Shown in pieces: positions 15,821 through 23,907 of a stretch of 64,000 nt of DNA. The stretch's first letter is position 1. Every line of letters begins with the position of its first letter. The translations under genes were made by a program, and so were the position numbers. The notes under the pieces were generated by a model. That model worked only from the letters and a program-made list of their open reading frames with translations. It was not told the origin of the DNA and searched no databases. Source of the DNA: VRUE01 sp963704505 (GTDB taxonomy: Bacteria > Actinomycetota > Thermoleophilia > Solirubrobacterales > 70-9); the NCBI GenBank assembly GCA_963704505.1, contig OY969912.1, forward strand, positions 2,418,001-2,482,000, written 5' to 3'.

Positions 15821-17431
15821 TCAGGGCAGGTTCTCGAAGGTCAGGTCCCAGCCTTCGGCTTCGAGTGCTGCTCCGCTCAGGTAGGCACGGTTGCCGGCCA
15901 AATCGGCGGCTTCGACGCTGTCGATGCGATATTCGCCGAAGCCGGCTGCCTGGCCGAGCGCGATTTCGTGGCGCCAGACGCCATCCGTCCGGGTGCCCGA
16001 GCGCAGGACAGGTGGGCCCCAGCCCGCCCCTGGGAACGGGATGCCCACGCCTTTGAAGGTGATGCCCAGCTTTGCGAACCCTTCTCCGAGCACCCCGGCG
16101 CCGGAGAGGTCGTCTTTCACCCGGGTGTCGACGATGAGCACGTTGTCGCCGGCTTCGGCATGGAGGACGGGCGTCTGGATCGCGACGTCGGCGATCTCCG
16201 GAGGCATCGTGTCGCCGGCGCCCGTCTGGGTCACGGCGGTCTGCGATTTGAGCGCTTGCAGTGCCGCCGTGTCGTAGTCGCCGGGATTACCTTCGTTGTC
16301 GTAGAGGACCACCTGCCGGACCCTGTAGTCGCCGGGCGAGGAATGCGCCGGTAGGTCGAAGGAGCCCTTCCAGACCCCGTTCGAGGAATCGCCGGCGGCG
16401 AGGACCCCCAGCTCGACGTAGAGCCCTTCGCCGTCCCCTTCCTGCCATTCGGGCGGGACCAGCTCGACCCAGACCGCACGCACGCCGGAGGCCGCGTCGT
16501 TGGCGGCGACGGTGAGGTTGATCCGCACCGCACCTTTCGAGGTGTCGGCGATCGACGGGCTCGGGGAGAAGGACACGAGCCGCGGCGCGGTGAGATCCGG
16601 CCCTTCGTAGACGGTGAAGCCGATCGGCAGTTCCATCGCCCGCAGCTCTGTCGTTTCGACTATCGAGACGTTGCCGGCCACGTCTTCGAGTCGGATCCTC
16701 CCGATCCGGTAGGTGCCGGCCGCGGTCGTGCTCGGCACGTCGAAGTCGCGGATGGATGTGACCGATTCCGGCGGCCCGCCGCCGAAGTCGACTTCCTTCC
16801 AGAGGCCGTCGCCGGGGCTGCGGATCTCCATCCGAATCGAGGCGATCTCGCTGCTGTCGCTCGCCCTGAGGCTGACCTGAATCGTCGCACCGGTCGAGGT
16901 GTCGACCGATTCCCGGGTGAGGGAGAGGTTGTCGAGCTCGGGCGGGTCGTGGTCGGCGAGCACCGGGCCGCGAGGTTGGGTGACGATGTCTCCGAATCCC
17001 GGATCGATGCTTCCGAGCCGCCGGCAGGCGCGAACGCTCGAGCGGCCGCCGGCGTGCGGCCCGACGCATCTGTCGCCCTCGCCGAGGAAGAGCTGGTCTT
17101 CGGCCGGATGGGCGCCGAGGAAATAGACGTCGGAGCCGGAGCCGCCGAAGAGCTTGTCGTGACCTCGCCCGCCGTGGAGGCGATCCGGGCCGGCCTCACC
17201 CCGAATCGTGTCGTTGCCGCCTTCGCCGAAGATCCGATCCCCGCCGCCGAGCCCGCAGATCACGTCGGCGCCGGGTGTCCCCCTGACGATGTCGGGCCGG
17301 GCGGTCCCGGTGATCGTGCATCGCGATGCCGGCGACGCCACCATGCCGCTTGCTGCGGTCGCGGCGAGCAGGACTGTGATGGCGGCCAGCGCCGCGCACA
17401 CACCGATCCCCTTCCCCCGGCTCCGTGACAC
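15821..17431 (-). CDS. Secreted RTX-type calcium-binding repeat protein
   Basis: 536 aa. A signal peptide (basic RSRGK, then a hydrophobic stretch to about residue 30) is followed by hemolysin-type nonapeptide repeats (GGGDRIFGEGGNDTI, GGRGHDKLFGGSGSD; residues 50-100) that bind Ca2+. The rest (about 150-536) comprises three similar beta-rich segments with the pattern D..AP.....S.....D.S......V..R...G.W......G......G.Y.......D..GN, suggesting Ig-like or bacterial adhesin modules. GTG at 17431 is the only start giving a complete signal peptide. It lies 6 bases from the divergent TetR start. Function is probably cell surface or matrix related (inference). Confidence 0.75.
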   Translation of the reverse strand: MSRSRGKGIGVCAALAAITVLLAATAASGMVASPASRCTITGTARPDIVRGTPGADVICGLGGGDRIFGEGGNDTIRGEAGPDRLHGGRGHDKLFGGSGSDVYFLGAHPAEDQLFLGEGDRCVGPHAGGRSSVRACRRLGSIDPGFGDIVTQPRGPVLADHDPPELDNLSLTRESVDTSTGATIQVSLRASDSSEIASIRMEIRSPGDGLWKEVDFGGGPPESVTSIRDFDVPSTTAAGTYRIGRIRLEDVAGNVSIVETTELRAMELPIGFTVYEGPDLTAPRLVSFSPSPSIADTSKGAVRINLTVAANDAASGVRAVWVELVPPEWQEGDGEGLYVELGVLAAGDSSNGVWKGSFDLPAHSSPGDYRVRQVVLYDNEGNPGDYDTAALQALKSQTAVTQTGAGDTMPPEIADVAIQTPVLHAEAGDNVLIVDTRVKDDLSGAGVLGEGFAKLGITFKGVGIPFPGAGWGPPVLRSGTRTDGVWRHEIALGQAAGFGEYRIDSVEAADLAGNRAYLSGAALEAEGWDLTFENLP

Positions 17432-17437
17432 AGTTCC

Positions 17438-18064
17438 ATGATGACCGATCCGGAAGTCATCCAGGAACGAGTGCGATTCGCCGTTATCGAGGAGTTCGCC
17501 GAGTGCGGCTATCCGCAGAGCACCGTCGCCGGTGTGCTCGATCGGGCCGGGATCACCGAGGCCGAGTTCCGCCTCAACTACGAAGACCTCGACGACTGCG
17601 CGATCCGTGTCTACGAAGGGTTCTGGGAGGAATTCACCGACCACGTCGTCACCTGTTTCGAGTCGTTCCCTGGCGCCTGGCGCGACAAGCTCCGCGCCGC
17701 CGCCTACGCCGCGGCGGGCTGGATCGAAGAGAAGCCGGCGATCATCCGCTTCGGGATGTCGGAGATGTTCAAGTCCGGGCTGATCGCGCAGGCGAAGAGC
17801 CACGCGCAGCTCCAGCGCCACGTCGACATGATCGACGCCGGCCGCCTCCAGCCCGACGCGGTCGAGGGCCTCGGCAGATCGACTGCGGAGGCGGTCTTCG
17901 GCGCGATCCTCGAGACGATCGTCCGCAATGCCCAGGAAGGCAGCGACGAAAGGCCGGCCTCCTTCGTCCCGCCGCTTATGTACATCGCGGTGCGCCCCTA
18001 TCTCGGCCACGAGGCCGCGCTCGGGGAGCTCGAGATCGCCCCGCCCGAGCGCGCCCGGGCCTGA
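17438..18064 (+). CDS. TetR/AcrR family transcriptional regulator
   Basis: 208 aa. The N-terminal helix-turn-helix is recognisable: AVIEEFAECGYPQSTVAGVLDRAGITEAEFRLNY, compared with the usual A..LF...G...T....IA..AGVS...FY.YF, though here the recognition helix is unusual (EFRLNY in place of xFYxHF). The C-terminal ligand-binding domain is all-helical. ATG at 17438 or the adjacent ATG at 17441 could be used. Being divergent with only six bases between start codons, it likely regulates the secreted RTX gene and itself. Confidence 0.78.
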   Translation: MMTDPEVIQERVRFAVIEEFAECGYPQSTVAGVLDRAGITEAEFRLNYEDLDDCAIRVYEGFWEEFTDHVVTCFESFPGAWRDKLRAAAYAAAGWIEEKPAIIRFGMSEMFKSGLIAQAKSHAQLQRHVDMIDAGRLQPDAVEGLGRSTAEAVFGAILETIVRNAQEGSDERPASFVPPLMYIAVRPYLGHEAALGELEIAPPERARA

Positions 18065-18105
18065 GCCCGAGGGCCGGCGAGTAAGCCTCTGTATCGTCAG
18101 CGGCC

Positions 18106-18486
18106 ATGCCCGGTTACGCAGTCAAAAACCTGATGGACGTCGACAACCTCGCAACCGACGAGGGCCGGGAGATGCGCTTTACGCGCAAATACCTGGACTC
18201 GGCCGAACTCGGCATCAGCTACTCGGCCTTCCCCCCCGGCCACCGCTCGACTGACGGCCACAGCCACGAAGTTCAGGAGGAGGCCTACGTGGTGATCGAG
18301 GGCTCCGGCCAGATCAAGCTCGACGACGACGTGGTCGAGCTGAAGCAGTGGGACGTGGTCCGGGTCTCGCCCGCCGTGGTCCGCGCCTTCGACGCCGGTC
18401 CGGACGGCCTCACGGTGATCGCCGTCGGCGGCTCCAAGCCAGAGGAGGGCGATGGCGTCCTCGTCAAGGATCGCTGGCCCGACTGA
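18106..18486 (+). CDS. Cupin domain protein
   Basis: 126 aa single-domain cupin. Motif 1 is degenerate (HRSTDGHSHEVQEEAYVVIEG, with His residues and Glu for a metal site), motif 2 is around GDV-like WDVVRVSPAVVRAFDAG. Bacterial single cupins of this type are metal-dependent oxygenases, isomerases or sensors; the sequence does not say which. It starts 41 bases after the TetR gene and may be in the same transcript. Moderate certainty for the fold, none for the substrate. Confidence 0.75.
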   Translation: MPGYAVKNLMDVDNLATDEGREMRFTRKYLDSAELGISYSAFPPGHRSTDGHSHEVQEEAYVVIEGSGQIKLDDDVVELKQWDVVRVSPAVVRAFDAGPDGLTVIAVGGSKPEEGDGVLVKDRWPD

Positions 18487-18533
18487 GTACGCGGGGCTCG
18501 GAATAGGCCGGACCCCTTTTTTTACGACCTGTT

Positions 18534-18560
18534 ACGATATATCGCGTTAGTTCACGATAG
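18534..18560. promoter_or_regulatory. Probable PadR operator/promoter region
   Basis: The perfect palindrome CGATATATCG (18535-18544) is preceded by TTA and followed, 20 bases downstream of its first ACGATA, by a second ACGATA half-site (18554-18559). The spacing of two helical turns upstream of the padR start suggests autoregulation, as is common in PadR genes. A GAGAGG ribosome binding site (18560-18565) lies seven bases before the ATG. Confidence 0.5.
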
Positions 18561-18572
18561 AGAGGCATTTAT

Positions 18573-19127
18573 ATGCACAGCAGACACCAACACCACAGAC
18601 ATCCCGGACCCCGCCACCGCGCCGAGTTCGCGCGCGTACACGGCGGCCACCGGGGTAGGGGCCGCGGGCGCGGCGGGCCGCGGGCGCGTCGCGGAGACGT
18701 CAAAGCGGCGATCCTCGCCCTGCTCGACGAGAGGCCGATGCACGGCTACGAGATGATCAAAGAGCTCGAGAGCCGCACCGACGGCGCCTGGACTCCCAGC
18801 GCCGGTTCGATCTACCCGACCCTGCAGATGCTCGAGGACGCCGACATGATTCACGGCGAGGAGACAGACGGCAAGCGCCGCTTCTCCCTGACCGACACCG
18901 GCCGGGCAGAGTTCGAGGCCCGCTCCTCGGAGCAGACTCCCTGGGACGCCGTCCGCTCAGGCGCGGATCCCGAAGCCGTCCAGCTCCGCGACGCGATCCT
19001 CAAGCTCAACGAAACCTTCGGCCAGGTGTTCCAGGCCGGGGACGAGGGCCAGCGCAAGCAGGTCCGCGAGCTGCTCGACGAGACCCGTCGTCAGGTCTAC
19101 GCGATCCTCGCTGGAGAGGGCTCCTGA
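18573..19127 (+). CDS. PadR family transcriptional regulator with His/Arg-rich N-terminus
   Basis: 184 aa. The winged-helix domain begins GDVKAAILALLDERPMHGYEMIKEL (recognised in two parts: AAILALLDERPMHGYEMI and GSIYPTLQMLEDADMI), the PadR hallmark. The first 43 residues are rich in His, Arg and Gly, a common decoration in actinobacterial PadR proteins that might bind metal or nucleic acid. The C-terminal helix (about 130-180) is for dimerisation. Possible operator just upstream. Its 3' untranslated region contains the second copy of the 37-nt element. Target genes are not evident. Confidence 0.88.
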   Translation: MHSRHQHHRHPGPRHRAEFARVHGGHRGRGRGRGGPRARRGDVKAAILALLDERPMHGYEMIKELESRTDGAWTPSAGSIYPTLQMLEDADMIHGEETDGKRRFSLTDTGRAEFEARSSEQTPWDAVRSGADPEAVQLRDAILKLNETFGQVFQAGDEGQRKQVRELLDETRRQVYAILAGEGS

Positions 19128-19204
19128 GGGAGCCCTCCCCGCGAGACCCGGCGGCGGCGGTCCGATTCCGGACAGCGGACCGCCTGCCTGCCGGATCCGC
19201 TTAC

Positions 19205-19241
19205 AGAGATACACATCTCTTCTCCCTGTAGTAACCCCAGA
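19205..19241 (+). repeat. 37-nt conserved element, copy B, in padR 3' region
   Basis: Hairpin AGAGAT-ACAC-ATCTCT followed by TCTCCCTGTAGTAACCCCAGA-type sequence; 35 of 37 positions equal copy A at 15210-15246. The two differences (loop base, base after the stem) leave the stem intact. A 9-bp terminator-like hairpin follows four bases later. It lies 78 bases after the padR stop. Confidence 0.8.
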
Positions 19242-19244
19242 GTC

Positions 19245-19265
19245 GGCCCGACTGAGAGTCGGGCC
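19245..19265 (+). terminator. Terminator-like hairpin after padR
   Basis: Perfect 9-bp stem GGCCCGACT/AGTCGGGCC with a three-base loop, followed by TCCTGCCG rather than a T run. It lies between the convergent padR and dxs genes and could serve either strand. Strength as an intrinsic terminator is uncertain without a T tract. Confidence 0.5.
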
Positions 19266-19317
19266 TCCTGCCGTCACTGAAGAGACGGCGGCAGACTACT
19301 CGATTGAGCGTTTTGAT

Positions 19318-21396
19318 TCAAGCGTTGTCGAAGGCGTGCTCTTCGGAGCGAATCGAGGCGAGGATCCGGTCCGCCACCGACTCCCCGGTGAGGCCGACCT
19401 CCTCGCGCAGGAGGGCCGGCTTGCCGTGGGTCACGTAGCTGTCCGGCAAGCCGATCCGCAGGACCCGGGCACGCTCCTCCCCACGCTCGGCGAAGGCGTC
19501 CTCGAGGTGCTCGAGGACGGCGGCGCCGAAGCCGCCGGGCAGCGTGCCCTCCTCGACCGTGACCAGTAGGTCGTGTCCCAGGGCCAGGCGCTCGACCAGC
19601 TCGACGTCGAGCGGCTTGGCGAAGCAGGCATCGGCGACGGTCGCCTCGATGTCATGGCCGCCGAGCCGTTCGGCGGCCTCGAGGGCGACGGCGACTCCGT
19701 ATCCGTAGCCGAGCAGGGCGACGCGCTCGCCGCCGTTGATCAGCAGCTCGCCGCCGCCGATCGGCAGCTCGCGGGCGTCGCCGGGCAGCGCCACGCCCTC
19801 ACCGGCGCCGCGCGGGTAGCGCAGCGCAGCCGGGCCGTCATGGGCGATCGCGGTGCGAAGCATGTGGACGAGCATCGCCTCGTCGCGGGGCGCCATCAGG
19901 ACGATGTTCGGGATCGGACGCAGATAGGAGATGTCGAAGGCGCCGTGGTGGGTGGGCCCGTCGTCGCCGACCAGGCCGGCGCGGTCGAGAGCGAAGGTGA
20001 CGTCGAGCTCCTGGAGGCAGACGTCGTGGATGATTTGGTCGTAGGCGCGCTGAAGGAACGTCGAGTAGATCGCGCACACCGGCTTGGCCCCCTGCAGGGC
20101 CAGCCCGGAGGCGAGCAGGACCGCGTTCTGCTCGGCGATGCCGACGTCGTAGTACTGCCCGGGCCGCTCCTCGGCGAGCCGCTGCAGCCCGGTTCCGCCC
20201 GCCATCGCCGCGGTGATCCCGATCACCCGCCCGTCGCGGGCGGCCTCGGTGACCAGCGCGTCTGAGAAGACCTGCGTGTACTGGGGCGGCGAGCCCGCCG
20301 CGGGCGGCTTCTCGAGCCGCTCGATGCCCTCGGGAGAGTCCGTTTCCTGAACCGGGACCGGCCGAGGGGCCGGCTTCGCCACACCGGCGGCGGCTTTCGG
20401 CTTGTCGGCGGTGGGTTTGCCGTCGACGATCGAGTTGGGCTTGGCGGCGTGCCATTTCTCCATCGACTCGAGGCCGCCGTCTTCGGCCGGAGCGAAGCCC
20501 TTGCCCTTGACCGTGTGGATGTGGACGACGACCGGCCGCTCGGCTTCGAAGGCCTCGGTCAGGGCCTCGCGCAGCGCGTGCACGTCATGGCCGTCGATGA
20601 CACCCATGTAGGCCAGGTCGAGCTCCTCGAAGAAGAGCCCCGGCGCCCAGTAGGCCTTGATCGCCGACTTGATCTCCGGGCCGAGCCGCTCGATCCGCCG
20701 GCCGAGGCCGAGCGGCAGCTTGGTCAGGCGGTCCTCGACCCCCTCGCGGGCGTGGTAGAGGCGCGGGTTGAGGCGGATTCGGTTGAAGTAGCGCGAGAGG
20801 GCCCCGACGTTCGGCGAGATCGACATCCCGTTGTCGTTGAGGACGATCACCACCGGGGTCTGCAGCCCGCCGGCAGCGTGCAGCGCCTCGTAGGCGACGC
20901 CGCCGGTCAGGGCCCCGTCGCCGATCACCGCGGCGACCTTTCCGTCCTCGCCGATCCCCTTGCGCATCGCCTCCTTGAGGCCTACCGCGTAGCCGATCGA
21001 GGTCGAGGCGTGGCCGGCGCCCATGATGTCGTGCTCGGACTCGCCGATCGAGCAGAAAGGAGCGAGGCCGCCGTACTTGCGGATCGTCGGGAGCTGGTCG
21101 CGGCGGCCGGTCAAAACCTTGTGCGGGTAGGACTGGTGGCCGACGTCCCAGAGCACCTTGTCGCGGGGCGAGTCGAGCAGGCTGTGAAGGGCGACGGCGA
21201 GCTCGCAGGTGCCGAGGTTGGCGCCGAAGTGACCGCCGATCTCACCGATCGTGTCGATGATGTAGGTGCGCATCTCCTGCGCGACCTCCTGTAGCTGCTC
21301 ATCGTCGAGCTCGTGCAGGTCGGCGGGGCCGTCGATGCCACCGAGTAGCGACACCTCCGGCGCGTTGCGCTCCTGGTCTTTTCCGTTCTCGCTCAT
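19318..21396 (-). CDS. dxs: 1-deoxy-D-xylulose-5-phosphate synthase
   Basis: First enzyme of the MEP isoprenoid pathway; condenses pyruvate and glyceraldehyde-3-phosphate using thiamine diphosphate (692 aa). The TPP site is IGDGALTGGVAYEAL...NDNGMSISPNVG and the catalytic Glu is in VGIAEQNAVLLASG; DRAGLVGDDGPTHHG is also canonical. It is longer than the usual 620-640 residues because of a Pro/Ala/Lys-rich linker of about 60 residues (DNA about 20270-20450) between the first and second domains. ATG at 21396 overlaps ispA by 4 nt, so dxs is the last gene of the efp-nusB-xseB-ispA-dxs operon. Confidence 0.96.
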   Translation of the reverse strand: MSENGKDQERNAPEVSLLGGIDGPADLHELDDEQLQEVAQEMRTYIIDTIGEIGGHFGANLGTCELAVALHSLLDSPRDKVLWDVGHQSYPHKVLTGRRDQLPTIRKYGGLAPFCSIGESEHDIMGAGHASTSIGYAVGLKEAMRKGIGEDGKVAAVIGDGALTGGVAYEALHAAGGLQTPVVIVLNDNGMSISPNVGALSRYFNRIRLNPRLYHAREGVEDRLTKLPLGLGRRIERLGPEIKSAIKAYWAPGLFFEELDLAYMGVIDGHDVHALREALTEAFEAERPVVVHIHTVKGKGFAPAEDGGLESMEKWHAAKPNSIVDGKPTADKPKAAAGVAKPAPRPVPVQETDSPEGIERLEKPPAAGSPPQYTQVFSDALVTEAARDGRVIGITAAMAGGTGLQRLAEERPGQYYDVGIAEQNAVLLASGLALQGAKPVCAIYSTFLQRAYDQIIHDVCLQELDVTFALDRAGLVGDDGPTHHGAFDISYLRPIPNIVLMAPRDEAMLVHMLRTAIAHDGPAALRYPRGAGEGVALPGDARELPIGGGELLINGGERVALLGYGYGVAVALEAAERLGGHDIEATVADACFAKPLDVELVERLALGHDLLVTVEEGTLPGGFGAAVLEHLEDAFAERGEERARVLRIGLPDSYVTHGKPALLREEVGLTGESVADRILASIRSEEHAFDNA

Positions 21397-22256
21397 TCGT
21401 TGCGCGTGTAGATGTAGTCCGCCACCTGGCTCAGGCCCTCGAGGCTGTTCGAGTCCGCTTCCGCCAGTGCCGCCGATGCTTTGGCGTGCGACTCCCCGGC
21501 GAGCTCGCGAGCCCGCTCGAGGCCGAAAAGGCTGACGTAGGTGAGTTTGCCATGTCGCTCGTCGCTTCCGTGCGGCTTGCCGAGCCGCTCGTCGCTCTCG
21601 GTGACATCGAGGATGTCGTCGACGATCTGGAAAAGGACGCCGATCTCATCCGCGAAGCGCCGGTAGGGAATTGTCTCAGGTTCGCCCATGCCCTCCAGGG
21701 TCAGTACGACGCCGACGCTCGCGGCGATCAGTCGGCCGGTCTTCAGCGCGTGCAGCGCCCGCAGGCCATCGGCGTCGGACTCCTCGCCCCTGACGTCGAC
21801 GTACTGGCCGCCGACCATGCCGTCGGCGCCGGTCGCGCCGCTCAGCTCGGCCAGCGCCGCGAGCACCTGCGCGGGCGGCCCCGGCTGCTCGGCGAAGATC
21901 CGCATCGCTTCGGCGAAGAGGCCGTCGCCGGCGAGGATCGCGACGTCCTCGCCGAACCGCACGTGCGACGTGGGCAGGCCCCGACGCAGCTCGTCGTCGT
22001 CCATCGCCGGCAGGTCATCGTGGATCAGCGAGTAGGTGTGGATCAGCTCGATCGCGCAGGCGGCGGGCATGAACCGCTCCGGCTCGGCCCCCAGCGCCCG
22101 CGCCGTGGCCAGCGCCAGGACGGGCCGCACCCGCTTGCCGCCGGCGAGCAGGGAGTAGCGCATCGCCTCCTCGAGCCCGGCGGTCGAGGGCGCCGCGGAG
22201 AACCGCAGTCGCTCGAGCGCATCGTCGACGGCAGAGCGCAGGTCGTCCGGGTACAT
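21393..22256 (-). CDS. ispA: Polyprenyl (farnesyl/geranylgeranyl) diphosphate synthase
   Basis: Trans-isoprenyl diphosphate synthase of 287 aa that extends DMAPP/GPP with IPP. The first aspartate-rich motif is IHDDLPAMDDDELRRG and the second is FQIVDDILDVTE; GGKRVRPVL near the N-terminus binds IPP. ATG at 22256 overlaps the xseB-like stop by one base (TGATG), and the stop overlaps dxs. Product chain length cannot be read reliably; the DDLPAMDDD insertion places it with bacterial FPP/GGPP synthases. Confidence 0.92.
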   Translation of the reverse strand: MYPDDLRSAVDDALERLRFSAAPSTAGLEEAMRYSLLAGGKRVRPVLALATARALGAEPERFMPAACAIELIHTYSLIHDDLPAMDDDELRRGLPTSHVRFGEDVAILAGDGLFAEAMRIFAEQPGPPAQVLAALAELSGATGADGMVGGQYVDVRGEESDADGLRALHALKTGRLIAASVGVVLTLEGMGEPETIPYRRFADEIGVLFQIVDDILDVTESDERLGKPHGSDERHGKLTYVSLFGLERARELAGESHAKASAALAEADSNSLEGLSQVADYIYTRNE

Positions 22257-22420
22257 CAGTCGCCGCGCATGCGGCGATTCGCTTCCTCGACCGCCTCGGC
22301 CGAGAGCTCGGCGGCCTCGCGGGCGAGCTCGGCGGCGCGCTCGTCGCCGAGGTCGCCGCCCTCGAGCTCGGCGGCGATCGCCTGCAGCCGCTCGGAGATC
22401 TCCGGCAGCCGGCCCGCCAT
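22256..22420 (-). CDS. xseB: XseB-like small protein (exonuclease VII small subunit?)
   Basis: 54 aa helical protein that reads ISERLQAIAAELEGGDLGDE followed by a second helix rich in Ala/Glu. The spacing resembles exonuclease VII small subunit (LEEIVRRLESGELSLEEAL), and the position between nusB and ispA is where xseB normally sits. It begins at ATG 22420 and overlaps both neighbours by one base (TGATG on each side), which strongly supports real translation. It is shorter and more degenerate than usual XseB, and no xseA is adjacent, so the name is tentative. Confidence 0.6.
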   Translation of the reverse strand: MAGRLPEISERLQAIAAELEGGDLGDERAAELAREAAELSAEAVEEANRRMRGD

Positions 22421-22794
22421 CAGACGCTCTCCCGCTCGCGCACGATCGCGCCGAGGATGCCGTTGATGAATTTCGGGGCGTCGGCGCCGCAGTACTCCTT
22501 GGCGATCTCGATCGCCTCGTCGATCGCCACCTCGTGCGGGACCTCGGTGTGCTCGATCTCATATAGGGCCACCCGCATCACGTTGAGGTCGAGCGGCGCC
22601 AGGCGGTCGACCGACCAGCCCTTGGCGTGGGCCTCGATTTCGTCGTCGAGCTCTTCGCGGTGCGCGTCGACGCCCTCCGCGAGCTCCCGGGTCAGGGGCC
22701 GCGAGTCGGCGACCAGCTCGGCCAGCGGCCGTCCGGTCACATCGCGCTGGTAGCTGACGAAGACCGCGTCGCGTCGCTGCTCGGACCTACGCAC
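22420..22794 (-). CDS. nusB: Transcription antitermination factor NusB
   Basis: 124 aa all-helical RNA-binding protein that with NusE binds boxA in rRNA leader transcripts. Typical stretches: VDRLAPLDLNVMRVALYEI and VAIDEAIEIAKEYCGADAPKFINGILGAI. Length is slightly short because the N-terminus is compact (RRSEQRRDAVFVSYQ). The start overlaps the efp 3' end by 8 nt. The stop overlaps the xseB-like start by one base. Confidence 0.94.
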   Translation of the reverse strand: MRRSEQRRDAVFVSYQRDVTGRPLAELVADSRPLTRELAEGVDAHREELDDEIEAHAKGWSVDRLAPLDLNVMRVALYEIEHTEVPHEVAIDEAIEIAKEYCGADAPKFINGILGAIVRERESV

Positions 22795-23347
22795 GGGAGA
22801 CGTACTCGCCGCTGCGGGTGTCGATGCGGACGACCTCGCCCTCCTCGATGAAGAGCGGGACCTGGACCGCGACGCCGGACTCGAGCGTCGCCGCCTTGCT
22901 GCCGCCGCCGGAGGCCGTGTCGCCCTTCAGGCCGGGCTCGGTCTTCGTCACCTTCATCTCGACCGCGCCCGGCAGCTGAACGTCGCTGGGGCTCTCGTCG
23001 ACGAAGAGGACGTCGACCTGTGAGTTGGGAAGCAGCCACTGCATCGAGTCGCCGACGACGTCGGTCGGGATCTCGATCTGCTCGAAGTCGCGGTTGTCCA
23101 TGAAGACCGCGGCCTCGCCCGAGTCGTAGAGGTATTGCATCTTGCGCGACTCGGTGCGCACCGGGCGGAACTTCTCGCCGGCGCGGAAGGTTTTGTCGAT
23201 CACCGAGCCGTCCTCGATCCGGCGCAGCTTGGTGCGGACGAAGGCACCGCCCTTGCCCGGCTTGACGTGCTGAAACTCGACGATCTTCCAGACCTTGCCG
23301 TCGATTTCGATGTGGGACCCGTTCTTGAACTGGTTCGTGGAGATCAC
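22787..23347 (-). CDS. efp: Translation elongation factor P
   Basis: 186 aa, three beta-barrel domains; enters the ribosomal E site to rescue polyproline stalling. Domain I has the loop KPGKGGAF with Lys at the tip (the modified position in some species), and the C-terminal signature is VPLFIEEGEVVRIDTRSGEYVSR. Starts with GTG at 23347. It is the first gene of the efp-nusB-ispA-dxs operon; 91 bases separate it from the divergent secreted protein gene. Confidence 0.97.
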   Translation of the reverse strand: MISTNQFKNGSHIEIDGKVWKIVEFQHVKPGKGGAFVRTKLRRIEDGSVIDKTFRAGEKFRPVRTESRKMQYLYDSGEAAVFMDNRDFEQIEIPTDVVGDSMQWLLPNSQVDVLFVDESPSDVQLPGAVEMKVTKTEPGLKGDTASGGGSKAATLESGVAVQVPLFIEEGEVVRIDTRSGEYVSRA

Positions 23348-23438
23348 GGTTGGGAATCCTAGAGCGCCGAGCCGATTTGCCTCCAGGCGGGTTACGGATG
23401 CAGTCGTTTAGGGTTTGCGGACCAGGGGGTTACGAACT

Positions 23439-23906
23439 TTGACCAAGGTGATCACAGCAGCGGCTGTTCTGATCGCGACACTCGTCGCGGCGGTCTCCGC
23501 CTACGCGGAAGGCCCCAGCCGGACCGAATACGTGAGCCAGGTCGACCCGATCTGCAAGGCCAACACGGACACCAACAAACCGCTGCTCAAACGCGCCCGC
23601 AAGAGCGCCCAGAAAAAGAAATTTGCCAGCGCCTCGGCCGACGTCAACAAGGCCGCGACGAACTTCGGCAAGTCGCTGAAATCGATCGAAGCCGTTCCGC
23701 AGCCGTCCGAAGACGTCCCCCGCCTGGAAAAGTGGTTCGGCTTCCTGCACACCGTTCAGAAGAACCTCGGGAACGTGGCGAAGGCGCTCAAGGAAGAAAA
23801 CAAGATCAAGGCGCAGCACGAAGAAATCCGGGTCGAACGAAGCAGCAACGCCGCCAACAACGTCAGCTTCGTCTTCGGCTTCAAGTACTGCCACCTCTCG
23901 GGCTAG
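23439..23906 (+). CDS. Secreted protein of unknown function
   Basis: 155 aa with a signal peptide (ITAAAVLIATLVAAVSAYA, cleavage after AYA). The mature protein is helical and Lys-rich, with two cysteines (VDPICKAN and the C-terminal FKYCHLSG), which could form a disulfide. TTG at 23439 is chosen because AGGGGG lies eight bases upstream; an in-frame TTG at 23415 lacks one. Similar small secreted proteins with EYVxxVDxICK-type N-termini recur in Thermoleophilia (from memory). Convergent with the SDR gene, with a single base between the stops. Confidence 0.65.
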   Translation: MTKVITAAAVLIATLVAAVSAYAEGPSRTEYVSQVDPICKANTDTNKPLLKRARKSAQKKKFASASADVNKAATNFGKSLKSIEAVPQPSEDVPRLEKWFGFLHTVQKNLGNVAKALKEENKIKAQHEEIRVERSSNAANNVSFVFGFKYCHLSG

Positions 23907-23907
23907 C

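Noticed and set aside
17260..17460. ATG at the TetR side as start of the RTX protein
   Set aside because: That ATG is in a different reading frame; only GTG 17431 keeps the signal peptide in frame.
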